Origin: a bacterium | GTDB taxonomy: Bacteria; Bacillota_I; Bacilli_A; RF39; UBA660 | Direction: 5' to 3' | Length of the DNA: 64,000 nt | Assembly: GCA_004563275.1 (NCBI GenBank) | Contig: SFSZ01000001.1 | Location: 1-64,000, forward strand | Shown: one piece after another, positions 1-9,973 of the stretch | How positions within the stretch are numbered: position 1 is the stretch's first letter | How the letters are laid out: each line of letters starts with the position of its first letter | Program-made: the position numbers and the translations under genes | Notes under the pieces: model-generated | Databases searched by the model: none | Seen by the model: the letters and a program-made list of their open reading frames with translations, nothing else | What the model was told of the DNA's origin: nothing

Positions 1-810
1 TTTACTTAATTTATCTAACAAACTTTGTTTTTCTTCGTCCTTGTCGTCAGATTGTTCTGAATTAGATTTTGATTGTTCTTCTTGATGCCTCTTTTCTATT
101 GCTTTATCCCACATAGAATGGGTGTCATGTCCAACATCTTGTTGTTTTTCTTCTTCCTGTGAATCTTCACCTGTTCCATTACCACTTTGCTCTTGTGATT
201 GTTTATCTTGTTCTTGTGAATTTTCACCGCTAGAACTGCTCTGTTGTTGAGATTGTGATTGTTGTTGGTCATCTCCACTTTGTTCACTGCCACTACTTTG
301 TTGTTGCTTTTCTTGATTTTGTTCTTGGTTTTGTCCATTGCCACCACTTTGTTGCTGATTTTGTTGTTGACTACTTTGTTGATTTTGACCATTACCCTGT
401 CCATTTTGTTGTTGCTGTTGTTTCTTTTTCTCTAAAAGCTTATTGTACATTTCTTCTGCATCATAATTAATTGCCTCTGGAATATCAACGACACCTTCAA
501 CTATAGGTAATCCATCTTGTTTTAGAAAAGCATTTACAACCGAATCAGTAGCAATATTCCATAAATCTTTATCTTTACTTTCACTTCTGAAAATGTGATC
601 AAATGCTATATGACATATTTCGTGTGCAAAAATAAACGTTTGTTGATCATCTGTGATAGATTCAATAAAGTTGGGATTATAATAAATGTTTTTGCCATCT
701 GTTCCTGCTGTTCCTACTGCTGGTTCAGCAATAAAATTAGAATTAGCTACTACACTTCCAAAGAAAGGATACTTAACTAATAATCTTCTTTTAATAGATT
801 CTACGTTCAT
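1..810 (-). CDS. Zinc metallopeptidase of the DUF2201/VWA-associated type, 3' end outside window
   Basis: The frame opens at ATG 808-810 and runs to the left window edge without a stop (270 codons seen), so the gene is partial. Around residues 65-80 it has a perfect HExxHxxxxH zinc site (FAHEICHIAFDH), in the context typical of DUF2201 N-terminal metallopeptidase domains, which are usually followed by a VWA-like domain. After about residue 125 it becomes a long Gln/Asn/Ser/Gly-rich low-complexity linker with many QQQ and QSSG blocks, then a charged stretch. The VWA-like part would lie beyond the window. It starts 9 bases after the AAA-like gene and is transcribed with the MoxR fusion gene. 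Family members are commonly paired with MoxR AAA+ ATPases; the substrate is unknown. Open frames on both strands in the repeat-rich linker are shadows. Confidence 0.8.
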   Translation of the reverse strand, partial: MNVESIKRRLLVKYPFFGSVVANSNFIAEPAVGTAGTDGKNIYYNPNFIESITDDQQTFIFAHEICHIAFDHIFRSESKDKDLWNIATDSVVNAFLKQDGLPIVEGVVDIPEAINYDAEEMYNKLLEKKKQQQQQNGQGNGQNQQSSQQQNQQQSGGNGQNQEQNQEKQQQSSGSEQSGDDQQQSQSQQQSSSSGENSQEQDKQSQEQSGNGTGEDSQEEEKQQDVGHDTHSMWDKAIEKRHQEEQSKSNSEQSDDKDEEKQSLLDKLSK

Positions 811-819
811 AAGCTATCC

Positions 820-1221
820 TTAAATTTGTGCTAATAATGAATATACTTCTTCATTTATTTTATTAGCAGTTAAATCAGAACAAGTAACAATAACTAAACA
901 ATTTTTAGGTAATTCAAATGTACTAACTTTTTTATATTTAAGTATCTCGATAAATTTAGTTTGTTCTTCTAATGGGATTTCATTTATATTTTCAATTACT
1001 AAAACAGCATAATTTGTTTTACTTTTATCTAACAATTCTTTATACCAAAATGGAGGACAAAAATCTGTATTTTCATAATGCCCATTTAATTCAGATTTAT
1101 CAATATTTGATTTTATAATAACTGAATTATTAAAAGAATTGGAAGGTATGTTTTGAACCAATAATGGAGATACTCCAGATTTAATATAATTTTCTAATAA
1201 ATTTAATCTTTCTTTATTCAT
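820..1221 (-). CDS. Small AAA-like protein lacking Walker A
   Basis: This 133-residue protein is not assigned to a named family. Residues about 91-130 look like the second half of an AAA+ core: a hydrophobic strand ending in VIENIN where a Walker B (hhhhDE) would be, then a helix, then LPKNCLVIVTCSDL, which resembles the beta-strand with sensor 1 in MoxR-type ATPases. No GxxxxGK[ST] P-loop is present, so ATP hydrolysis by this protein alone is unlikely. Its ATG overlaps the stop of the upstream MoxR-fusion gene by four bases (ATGA), which implies translational coupling and a shared complex. It could be a degenerate regulatory subunit of the MoxR ring; this is inference from fold-like pattern and position. 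Confidence 0.6.
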   Translation of the reverse strand: MNKERLNLLENYIKSGVSPLLVQNIPSNSFNNSVIIKSNIDKSELNGHYENTDFCPPFWYKELLDKSKTNYAVLVIENINEIPLEEQTKFIEILKYKKVSTFELPKNCLVIVTCSDLTANKINEEVYSLLAQI

Positions 1222-3155
1222 CTTCTTATTCCTCCTTGTGATAAGCTATCAGCCATTTGTACTTCTGCAAGTTTTTCTAATCTTCTCTCATCTCCATGTG
1301 TCCACATAGATTCAAATGCAGCCCTTGGTTCTGCACCCACTTGCTTCATAAAGTCTCTTACTACTTCAAAATGCTCATCATCAACAGAGGATAATCCAAC
1401 TGCTGTTGCGAATTTTTGTGATACATCCATTTCTAAATCTCTACTTGAATAATTATGATTAATTACATCTTCAACACTTATTACTTGTTGTCTTGCAAAT
1501 GCTATAAAATCTCTTGTTAAATCATCACCTATCAATGCTCTTAACATTTCTGGTTGTTTAGTTTTATAGAGTAACTTAGATGCCATTTCCCATTTTCTTG
1601 GATCTGCATTTGGTTTATCTCCTGTATATGGAGTTCTTAAGACATCATGCCCACTATAAGATTTATATGCTATGTAAGCATATACTGAAGGATGAATTTT
1701 TGTCTCTGGTTCTTCCTCTTTATAATCTAATCTCTCATATTTTTCTTTAGGTATAGATGCCCACTTTAACCAACTATCTACTGTAGTATTAATATAAACG
1801 TGAGCAAATCTGTTGAATAATGGTTCTGCCATTCGATTTGCAGCTAATGAATCATTTAAATCATTTCCTGCAGCAACTATTCTTGCATTAGGTGGTAACT
1901 TCCATTTACCATTTACTTCACCATCTAATACTATGTTAAATGCCATACCTTGTATGGAAGGAAGTGCATTTGTAAGTTCATCAAAGAATATAATATGAAT
2001 TTTATCTGGTTCAGCTTCACATTTTTCTTTTACTTTTGAATACCATGTTGGTGGTACATCAATCATTTCTCCTGTTGCAGCGTTATAAACACTTTTTCCA
2101 TTTAAACTATCAGGAGTTGCATTTCTCATATATATTATTTCACAATCTGGATCTAATTGTTTTACTCTTGCTGATTTACCTTCACTTGATCTACCATGTA
2201 AGAATACTGAAACATTACTTTCTACTGCTCCTCTTATTATATCTTCTTCTGATACTTCATCAAAATTGAAACCATAAGGATTTTGTTTTCTTACCGGTTC
2301 TTTTCCTTCTATACTTTGAGTTTGTTCTACTGATGTAGTTTGCGAATAAACCTTGTCAGTTACTATTTCTTTTGAGAAATAATTATCCATAAATTGTTTT
2401 ATATCAGTTCTATCAAAATCTCCTTTGTAGTCTCTGCGATTTTTAAATTGTAATCCGGAAAAAATTAATTTCTTTGAAAGTGCTATATTTGCTCTTTCAT
2501 CTACTAGCCAAGTTATTGGTTCAACACGAACCCAATATGCTTGACCTGTTTCTATTGTTCTACCATCAGACAAGACTTCTCCTTCACAGTTTAAATCACC
2601 AACAAAACGGATATATTTACTTCCATTATATTCATATTCAGTATGAGTTCTTGCTCTAAAACTTGTATCAGTATCTTGGTATCTAACTGAATCTGTTGTA
2701 TAATTTTTGCCTGTAGTTCCTAAACTTCTATTATTATACGCTCTTTCTAGTTCACGTGAATAATTTTCATCAACAATTGTTTGTGGATATTCGCCATATT
2801 CAATTTCCTTAATTCCATTGGCACCTCTCAATCCGTTCGAGGAGATTGATTGGATTGAAGAGTAAGGTAAAGCTGGGCGATACCCACCACTGCGTTTACT
2901 AACATTGAACCAACTTCTATCACCACTTTTGCTAACGACGATCGCGTCATTATCCCCATCAGATGATTTTGTCCACCACCAACCAGTTCTATCTTTTCTA
3001 GTATTTCCTTCACTAGTATAATAATATGATGTAACATAACCACCTAATAAAATAGAAAAATCAGTTATAGCACATTTTGTACCATACCTACTTATAATAT
3101 CTAACTGATTATTTCCAAATATTTGTTCATCAGTTAAAAATGTAAAGTTATTCAT
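1218..3155 (-). CDS. DGR-target-like variable lectin domain fused to MoxR-type AAA+ ATPase
   Basis: 645 residues. Residues 1-110 form a C-type-lectin/formylglycine-enzyme-like module with the hallmarks of DGR target proteins: a WWWTKS block (59-64) and an RPALPYSS block (93-100) flanking a hydrophilic stretch of unusual codon use. Residues 115-235 look like a second module (EYGEYPQT, YIRFVGD, YWVRVEPITWLV), seen in related bacterial proteins of the DUF6273 type. Residues about 290-640 are an AAA+ ATPase of the MoxR class: Walker A GRSSEGKS (321-328), Walker B IIFFDE (388-393), sensor AAGND (428-432), arginine region NRF (448-450). The RT remnant lies just upstream and the AAA-like and metallopeptidase genes follow directly. 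Inferred role: a variable recognition domain coupled to a remodelling ATPase. DGR targets usually carry the variable region at the C-terminus, so the N-terminal position is unusual. Confidence 0.75.
   Translation of the reverse strand: MNNFTFLTDEQIFGNNQLDIISRYGTKCAITDFSILLGGYVTSYYYTSEGNTRKDRTGWWWTKSSDGDNDAIVVSKSGDRSWFNVSKRSGGYRPALPYSSIQSISSNGLRGANGIKEIEYGEYPQTIVDENYSRELERAYNNRSLGTTGKNYTTDSVRYQDTDTSFRARTHTEYEYNGSKYIRFVGDLNCEGEVLSDGRTIETGQAYWVRVEPITWLVDERANIALSKKLIFSGLQFKNRRDYKGDFDRTDIKQFMDNYFSKEIVTDKVYSQTTSVEQTQSIEGKEPVRKQNPYGFNFDEVSEEDIIRGAVESNVSVFLHGRSSEGKSARVKQLDPDCEIIYMRNATPDSLNGKSVYNAATGEMIDVPPTWYSKVKEKCEAEPDKIHIIFFDELTNALPSIQGMAFNIVLDGEVNGKWKLPPNARIVAAGNDLNDSLAANRMAEPLFNRFAHVYINTTVDSWLKWASIPKEKYERLDYKEEEPETKIHPSVYAYIAYKSYSGHDVLRTPYTGDKPNADPRKWEMASKLLYKTKQPEMLRALIGDDLTRDFIAFARQQVISVEDVINHNYSSRDLEMDVSQKFATAVGLSSVDDEHFEVVRDFMKQVGAEPRAAFESMWTHGDERRLEKLAEVQMADSLSQGGIRR
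2856..2981 (-). repeat. Candidate DGR variable region (VR) within the lectin module
   Basis: This is the stretch coding for residues 59-100 of the fusion protein. In the middle, codons ending in C are dense for so AT-rich a genome: GAC, ATC, GTC, AGC, TTC, CGC. Each can be derived from AAC by changing only the adenines. Nearby AGT, GAT and TAT can likewise derive from AAT. This is the pattern expected from adenine-specific mutagenic retrohoming. The flanks (TGG TGG TGG and the RPALPYSS codons) look conserved. No matching template repeat was found by eye in the window, so the call is provisional. Confidence 0.5.
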
Positions 3156-3198
3156 ATATAAATCACCATTTGTATATCATAACAGATTTTTATCTTTT

Positions 3199-3549
3199 TT
3201 AACAGATTTTAAGGCAATTTAAAGAGTTTTTTTGATATACATATTCATCATTAACTATTCCCTTATTATATAATTTATTTACAGTTTTTAAATGTTTTTT
3301 CAAACGCCTTTTTGAAGAGTATCTTAGTTTAACAATAATCTTACCTGAACTACTTAAAATATGTCTATAACCTAAAAAATCTATTCCATTTTTTACCATT
3401 CCTATTTGAGTTTTTTCATTCAATTCTAAATCTAATAAATCATTACATATTTTTTCTATTTTATTTAGATATAAAAGTGCGAACCACTGACTTGATTGAT
3501 TTCCAAGTGGTAATCCAATACATGCATTATCTGGTTGTTCTTTTATCAA
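3199..3549 (-). pseudogene. Remnant of a DGR-type reverse transcriptase
   Basis: The frame encodes two recognisable RT pieces. One is GLPLGNQSSQWFALLYL, the motif-4 region ([LIV]GxxxSQ-type) of DGR reverse transcriptases. The other is a C-terminal block with LELNEKTQIG, GIDFLGYRH and a basic thumb-like helix (SSKRRLKKHLKTVNKLY). The catalytic YxDD motif that should lie between them is absent: the sequence jumps from the motif-4 helix straight into LELNEKTQ. Motifs before motif 4 are also missing. The open frame starts only at a TTG (3547-3549), with an in-frame stop about 30 bases further upstream. At about 116 residues, against over 300 for a working enzyme, this is a decayed, non-catalytic copy. 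It lies about 40 bases upstream of the variable-domain gene on the same strand. Confidence 0.75.
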
Positions 3550-3686
3550 CGTTTTTATAAGATGCTGTTGTAGTTGGAATTATTTGACCAATAATATTAT
3601 CTTTTATTTTAAAACCACCGATGTTATAGTCTGAATGTTTACCATGTGAAGTATTTTATTTTAAGATAACGTTCATTTTTCTCCTT
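3550..3686 (-). other. Gene-free relic between RT remnant and holA
   Basis: No intact gene. On the minus strand one frame reads about 40 sense codons (3660 down to about 3540), including HSDYNIGGFKIKDN, which I cannot assign. It is broken relative to the RT frame and has no start site of its own. It is best described as decayed sequence of the retroelement cassette. Confidence 0.35.
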
Positions 3687-4580
3687 TTAGATATGCATGA
3701 TGAAATTTTCTAGTAAGATGTATGGATCGATATTGGAAGTTTTAAGATTATAATCTAATTCGCAGATATTAATTAAGATTTGCTCTAACTCTTCTTTAGT
3801 GTATTTAATTGCTTTTTCTTTAGCTAATTTTAAACGATATGGATGAACTGATAATTCTTTAGCTAGAGTTTCGGGAGATTTATTAACAGTTTTTGTAATG
3901 TATATTAGACGATATTGACTTGCTAAAAGAGCAACAAATGGAATTACTTCACTTTTGGTATCTCTAAAGTCTTTTAATAATGGGACTATTTTTTTGATGT
4001 TTTGTGATGTTATGGCATCACATAAATCAAAATTTTCATCCCCTATTAATTTAGGAGTGTATTCGTTGATAATATCTTCAGTTATTTTATTAGTTATGAC
4101 TGATAATTTATCAATTTCACTTAAACATAAATCATAGTTATTTAATGAATACATTATTAAGGTATTTACAGCGTTATAATCAATTGTGATATTTTTAGTT
4201 TTACAATAGTTATTTATTTTAGTTGATAGTTCTGATGGTTTTAGTTCTCCTAGTTCGATTACTTTACCTTTTTCTTTAATTTTTTTATAAAAAGCACTTC
4301 TTTTATCTATTTCTAAAGCATTTAAGACTAGTTTAGTTCTAGGATTGGGGTTTTCTAGGTATTTGATTAATTCTTTGCTTAAAGCATCAGTTTTAAAGTG
4401 CTTGACGATAACTAATTTATCTTCATCTAAAAGTGAGGTATAGTTACATTCTTCAATTATTTCACCAGGAGTTGTTTCATCATAATTAAAATTAATAATA
4501 TTAGTGATATTATTAGATGTTTTATTTAATTCTTCATTAAATAAGTTATATGAATTAGTAACAATTAAAAAGTTATTCAT
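3687..4580 (-). CDS. holA: DNA polymerase III delta subunit
   Basis: This 297-residue protein is the clamp-loader delta subunit, which opens the beta sliding clamp on DNA during replication. It has the short, divergent HolA/YqeN layout: an N-terminal AAA-like domain without a functional P-loop, with the LLDEDKLVIVKHF and NPRTKLVLNAL strands, then a helical lid and a collar domain. Its ATG lies immediately at the lepB stop (1-base overlap), so it is the last gene of a lepB-holA unit. Nothing odd in composition. Assignment rests on overall pattern and length rather than a catalytic motif. Confidence 0.85.
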   Translation of the reverse strand: MNNFLIVTNSYNLFNEELNKTSNNITNIINFNYDETTPGEIIEECNYTSLLDEDKLVIVKHFKTDALSKELIKYLENPNPRTKLVLNALEIDKRSAFYKKIKEKGKVIELGELKPSELSTKINNYCKTKNITIDYNAVNTLIMYSLNNYDLCLSEIDKLSVITNKITEDIINEYTPKLIGDENFDLCDAITSQNIKKIVPLLKDFRDTKSEVIPFVALLASQYRLIYITKTVNKSPETLAKELSVHPYRLKLAKEKAIKYTKEELEQILINICELDYNLKTSNIDPYILLENFIMHI

Positions 4581-5092
4581 TATTCAACAATTCCTATTTT
4601 ATTAAAAGGAACTAATCTTAAAGATGCTTTTCCTTTTATGTTTTTAATATTTACTGGTCCAATAGTACGACTATCTTTAGATACTTCACGATTATCACCC
4701 AAAACAAAGTATTCATTTTTTCCTAATTTTACAGGATCAAAATCTTTAGTTGTAGATGTAGCATAGTTATCTTCCATGTGTTTTCCATTAATATATAATT
4801 TACCATCATAATATGCGACAGTTTCACCAGGAAGGCCAATAACTCTTTTAATTATATAATCTTCATTATCAACTACTACGATGTCAAAGCGTTCTAAACC
4901 ATTAACTCTTAAAGATATTTTATTTAAAATCATCATATCGTGTTCTTTTAGAGTTGGATACATACTTGTACCATTAACAATAATTGGGGTAAATAAGAAT
5001 GCTCTTACTAATAAGATAACTACAATTATTATTAAATAAGGATATGATTCTTTTAATACTTTCTTATAATCTATTTCTTTTAATTTATCCAT
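4580..5092 (-). CDS. lepB: Signal peptidase I
   Basis: 170 residues, the size of a Bacillus Sip-type enzyme. It cleaves signal peptides of secreted proteins on the outer face of the membrane. One N-terminal transmembrane helix (about 17-35) is followed by box B with the catalytic Ser43 (NGTSMYPTL) and box D with the general-base Lys82 (YIIKRVIGLPGE). The C-terminal box E reads LGDNREVSKDSR. The active site is Ser/Lys, not the Ser/His of the SipW type. This matters because several proteins in the window have SipW-like export signals. It is followed by holA with a one-base overlap. Confidence 0.95.
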   Translation of the reverse strand: MDKLKEIDYKKVLKESYPYLIIIVVILLVRAFLFTPIIVNGTSMYPTLKEHDMMILNKISLRVNGLERFDIVVVDNEDYIIKRVIGLPGETVAYYDGKLYINGKHMEDNYATSTTKDFDPVKLGKNEYFVLGDNREVSKDSRTIGPVNIKNIKGKASLRLVPFNKIGIVE

Positions 5093-5131
5093 TATTAATC
5101 ACCTCTTATAATTCTATCATATAAAAGAAAA

Positions 5132-5153
5132 AACTTCATAATTTTATGAAGTT
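5132..5153 (-). terminator. Intrinsic terminator after dnaJ
   Basis: Perfect 8-bp stem AACTTCAT/ATGAAGTT with a 6-base loop. On the minus strand it is followed by a T-run. It ends the pepF-dnaJ transcript before lepB, and the sequence could also work in the other direction. Confidence 0.8.
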
Positions 5154-5155
5154 TT

Positions 5156-6298
5156 TTATAAATATTTATTAAAATTTTTAAAGGCATCTTCATTTGTTAA
5201 GGTTGTATTATCTAGTTCAGCAAATAATGCTTTTTGGTTGCGATCTAATTTAGTAGGAATTATAACGTTAGTAATAATATACATATCCCCTAACTTACCT
5301 ACTTTCTCATCATTAACGCCTTTTCCTTTTAATTTAATTTGTTCATTGTTTTGGGTTCCTGATGGGAATTTTACTTTTGTGGTTCCTTCTAGAGTGGGAA
5401 TTTCTTTTTCACAACCAAGGGTTGCTTCAGTAATTGTTAAGGGAACTACTAAGTAAATATCTTTACCATCTCTTTTAAATAATGGATGGTTTTTAACAGT
5501 AAATTCGATATAGACATCGCCGTTTGGTCCACCATTGGTTCCACTTGATGCTTTACCACTCATACGCATTTGATCACCAGTTTCGATACCACTTGGGACT
5601 CTTAAAGTGATGTTTTTATCAGTTTTAAGTTTACCAACACCACGACATGATGAACAGACGCTTTCAAATTCTTCGCCACTGCCATGACATGATGGACAAA
5701 CAGTTTGAGTTTGAATTACTCCTAAAATGGTTCTTTGTTCTTGAACGATACGTCCTTTACCGTTACATCTTGAACAGGTATGAGGATTTAATCCTCCTTT
5801 ACCATTACATTTTGGACAATTTTCTTTAATATTTATTTTAAAGGTTTTCTCACAACCAAAGACTGCTTCTTCAAAGGTTAGATTTAATTTAACTAAAACA
5901 TCTTCTCCTTTGGTAGCTGATGGTGATGATTTTCTTCTTCCTGATGAGCTTCCACCCATGAATGAATCAAAGATACTTCCTAAATCAAAATCATCAAAGC
6001 CAAAATTACCGAAACCACCACTAAAGTTACCATTACCAAAGCCGCCAAATCCACCGAAGCCTCCGGCACCATTATTTTCAAAAGCAGCAGAGCCAAATTG
6101 ATCATATTGTTTTCTCTTATTTGGGTCTTTTAATACTTCGTAGGCTTCATTGATTTCTTTAAATTTATCGGCAGCTCCGGGATCTTTATTTACGTCCGGA
6201 TGATATTCTTTAGCTTTTTTTCTAAAGGCACTTTTTATTTCAGCATCTGTAGCGGTTTTTGAGACACCTAATAATTCATAATAATCTTTTTTTGCCAT
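5156..6298 (-). CDS. dnaJ: Chaperone DnaJ (Hsp40)
   Basis: 380 residues with full class-A architecture. The J domain carries HPD near residue 33, followed by a Gly/Phe-rich linker (about 75-125). Four zinc repeats CxxCxGxG follow (CPKCNGKG, CSRCNGKG, CPSCHGSG, CSSCRGVG), then the C-terminal substrate-binding domains. It delivers substrates to DnaK and stimulates its ATPase. The gene follows pepF by two bases, so it is cotranscribed with a peptidase rather than sitting directly after dnaK as in Bacillus. Confidence 0.97.
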   Translation of the reverse strand: MAKKDYYELLGVSKTATDAEIKSAFRKKAKEYHPDVNKDPGAADKFKEINEAYEVLKDPNKRKQYDQFGSAAFENNGAGGFGGFGGFGNGNFSGGFGNFGFDDFDLGSIFDSFMGGSSSGRRKSSPSATKGEDVLVKLNLTFEEAVFGCEKTFKINIKENCPKCNGKGGLNPHTCSRCNGKGRIVQEQRTILGVIQTQTVCPSCHGSGEEFESVCSSCRGVGKLKTDKNITLRVPSGIETGDQMRMSGKASSGTNGGPNGDVYIEFTVKNHPLFKRDGKDIYLVVPLTITEATLGCEKEIPTLEGTTKVKFPSGTQNNEQIKLKGKGVNDEKVGKLGDMYIITNVIIPTKLDRNQKALFAELDNTTLTNEDAFKNFNKYL

Positions 6299-6300
6299 TA

Positions 6301-8088
6301 TTATTCCTCACTTACTTTATTGAATTCATCTATTAAATATTCAAAATAATTAATAGCATTATTGATTACTTCTGGTTTGGTCATATCTACTCCAATATTT
6401 TTTAGTAAATTTATTGGATAATCAGTATCACCTTTACTTAAGAAATCAATATATTTTTCTTTCATATTATCTTGGTCATTAATAATTCTTAAAGAGATAT
6501 AAATTGCAGCTGATACGCCTGTAGCATATTGATATAAATAAAATGGATTATAGTAATGGCTTCTACGAGCCCACATATATTTTACTTTATCATCTAATTC
6601 AACTGTTTTACCATAATATTGTTTTCTTAATGACAAGATACATTCAGATAAATCATTAGCATCTATTTCTTCTTTTTGATCAATTAAAGCATACATTTTA
6701 TTTTCTAGTTCACCTTCTAGGCAAGCATCAAATAAATTATTTTGAATAATATCAATAAGATTATAAATAGCTAATAACTTGTAATTTTTATTGTTAGTAT
6801 GATTAATTATATAGTTTGATAGGATTATTTCATTAGTTAAGGAAGCTACTTCAGCTACAAAGATGTCATTTTCATAATTATGGGCTTCATTGGCCTCTTC
6901 GCTTAAATAGAAGTTTACGGCATGGCCTAGTTCATGAGCAACGGCACTTACATCGGTAAATTTGCCATGAAAATTAGTTAAAACTACTGGAGTACTACCA
7001 TAATTACTTGTAGCATATGCCCCACTTCTTTTACCTTTATATGAAGCATAATCTATCCAACGTTCTTTAAAAGCTTTTTCGATTACTTTATGATATTTTT
7101 CACCATAAATTTTAGTTGCTTCTTTAATTAAATCTTCAGCATTTTCAATTGAGAACGTTAAATCATTATTTAAGAAGTCGGCTTGTAAGTCATAATATTC
7201 TAATTTATCTAAACCAAGATTTGATCTTAACATAATTAGATATTTTTGAAAGACATTTAATCTTTTATGAACTACACTATATAAGTTATCTACTACTTCT
7301 TTAGGAATATTTGAATCAAACAATTCCATATCTAACGTACTTTGATAGTGATAAATGTCTGCTAATGAACTATATAATTTCATATTAGCGACTAAAGTTT
7401 CGCCAAAGATACTTGTATATTCTTTTAATTTATCACACATTAAGTTGTAACATTCTTTTCTAACTTTACGATTTTTGTTAGTCATGATATTACGATAATT
7501 ACTATTAGTGATTGTTACTTCTTTACCATCTACTTTAATAGTTCCATAATTAAGAGTTGAATCTATTAAAATACTATTTATTTTATCAAAGACATTACTA
7601 TTATTTGTTAGCTTGTTTACTATTTCTTCTTCAGATTTTGTTAAAGTATGTTCTTTTAATCTAATAGTCTTTTCTAATAAGAAACGATATTTGGTAAGTT
7701 TTTCGTTTTTAAGAATTTTGTTTAAAGTGGTTTTACTACCACTAAGAATTTCAGGTCTGATAAAAGAACAAGATGTAATAAATTCACTATATAATGAGTA
7801 AGCTTTGGTTAAATACATGGTATATTTATCTACTTTTAGGTCTTCATCATGTTTTAAGGAAGCATAGACGTATAATTTAGCTATTTTGGTTTCATAGTCA
7901 TAATATGTGTCTAGAGCTTCTTTTAATATTTCTGGTTTTTTTAGTAGTTTACCTTGATATTTTTTCATAATATGAACCTCTTTTCTTAAGGCGTCATATT
8001 CTTTTTCCCAAGCTTTATCAGTTTTATATCTTGTTGTTAAATTCCAAGTATATTCTTTACTTACATCTTCTCTTTTATCAAAATCCAT
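6301..8088 (-). CDS. pepF: Oligoendopeptidase F family (M3) metallopeptidase
   Basis: 595 residues, typical for PepF. It is a cytosolic zinc peptidase that degrades oligopeptides. The zinc motif AVAHELGHAVNFYLS lies near residue 385, with the downstream third-ligand region EVASLTNEIILS. The N-terminal half is helical, as in the M3B family. It sits between dnaK and dnaJ, an uncommon insertion into the heat-shock cluster, and could share stress regulation by read-through. A strong hairpin lies just upstream of its ribosome site, so expression may be lower than dnaK or come from another start. Confidence 0.92.
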   Translation of the reverse strand: MDFDKREDVSKEYTWNLTTRYKTDKAWEKEYDALRKEVHIMKKYQGKLLKKPEILKEALDTYYDYETKIAKLYVYASLKHDEDLKVDKYTMYLTKAYSLYSEFITSCSFIRPEILSGSKTTLNKILKNEKLTKYRFLLEKTIRLKEHTLTKSEEEIVNKLTNNSNVFDKINSILIDSTLNYGTIKVDGKEVTITNSNYRNIMTNKNRKVRKECYNLMCDKLKEYTSIFGETLVANMKLYSSLADIYHYQSTLDMELFDSNIPKEVVDNLYSVVHKRLNVFQKYLIMLRSNLGLDKLEYYDLQADFLNNDLTFSIENAEDLIKEATKIYGEKYHKVIEKAFKERWIDYASYKGKRSGAYATSNYGSTPVVLTNFHGKFTDVSAVAHELGHAVNFYLSEEANEAHNYENDIFVAEVASLTNEIILSNYIINHTNNKNYKLLAIYNLIDIIQNNLFDACLEGELENKMYALIDQKEEIDANDLSECILSLRKQYYGKTVELDDKVKYMWARRSHYYNPFYLYQYATGVSAAIYISLRIINDQDNMKEKYIDFLSKGDTDYPINLLKNIGVDMTKPEVINNAINYFEYLIDEFNKVSEE

Positions 8089-8103
8089 AATTCCTCCAAA
8101 AAG

Positions 8104-9946
<1,843 letters not shown>

Positions 9947-9973
9947 TTATCTCTCCTTTTTTATTTTTAATTA

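Noticed and set aside
96..470. Open frames on both strands in the Q/N/S-rich tract
   Set aside because: They are shadows of the repetitive linker of the metallopeptidase; no ribosome site, biased composition.
3181..3210. Direct repeat AACAGATTTT twice, 20 bases apart
   Set aside because: Short, A/T-rich and isolated; not enough to claim an element.
3156..3690. Template repeat (TR) of the putative DGR
   Set aside because: I looked for a copy of the RPALPYSS-coding flank and its AAC-rich centre and found none here. The TR may be deleted or outside the window.
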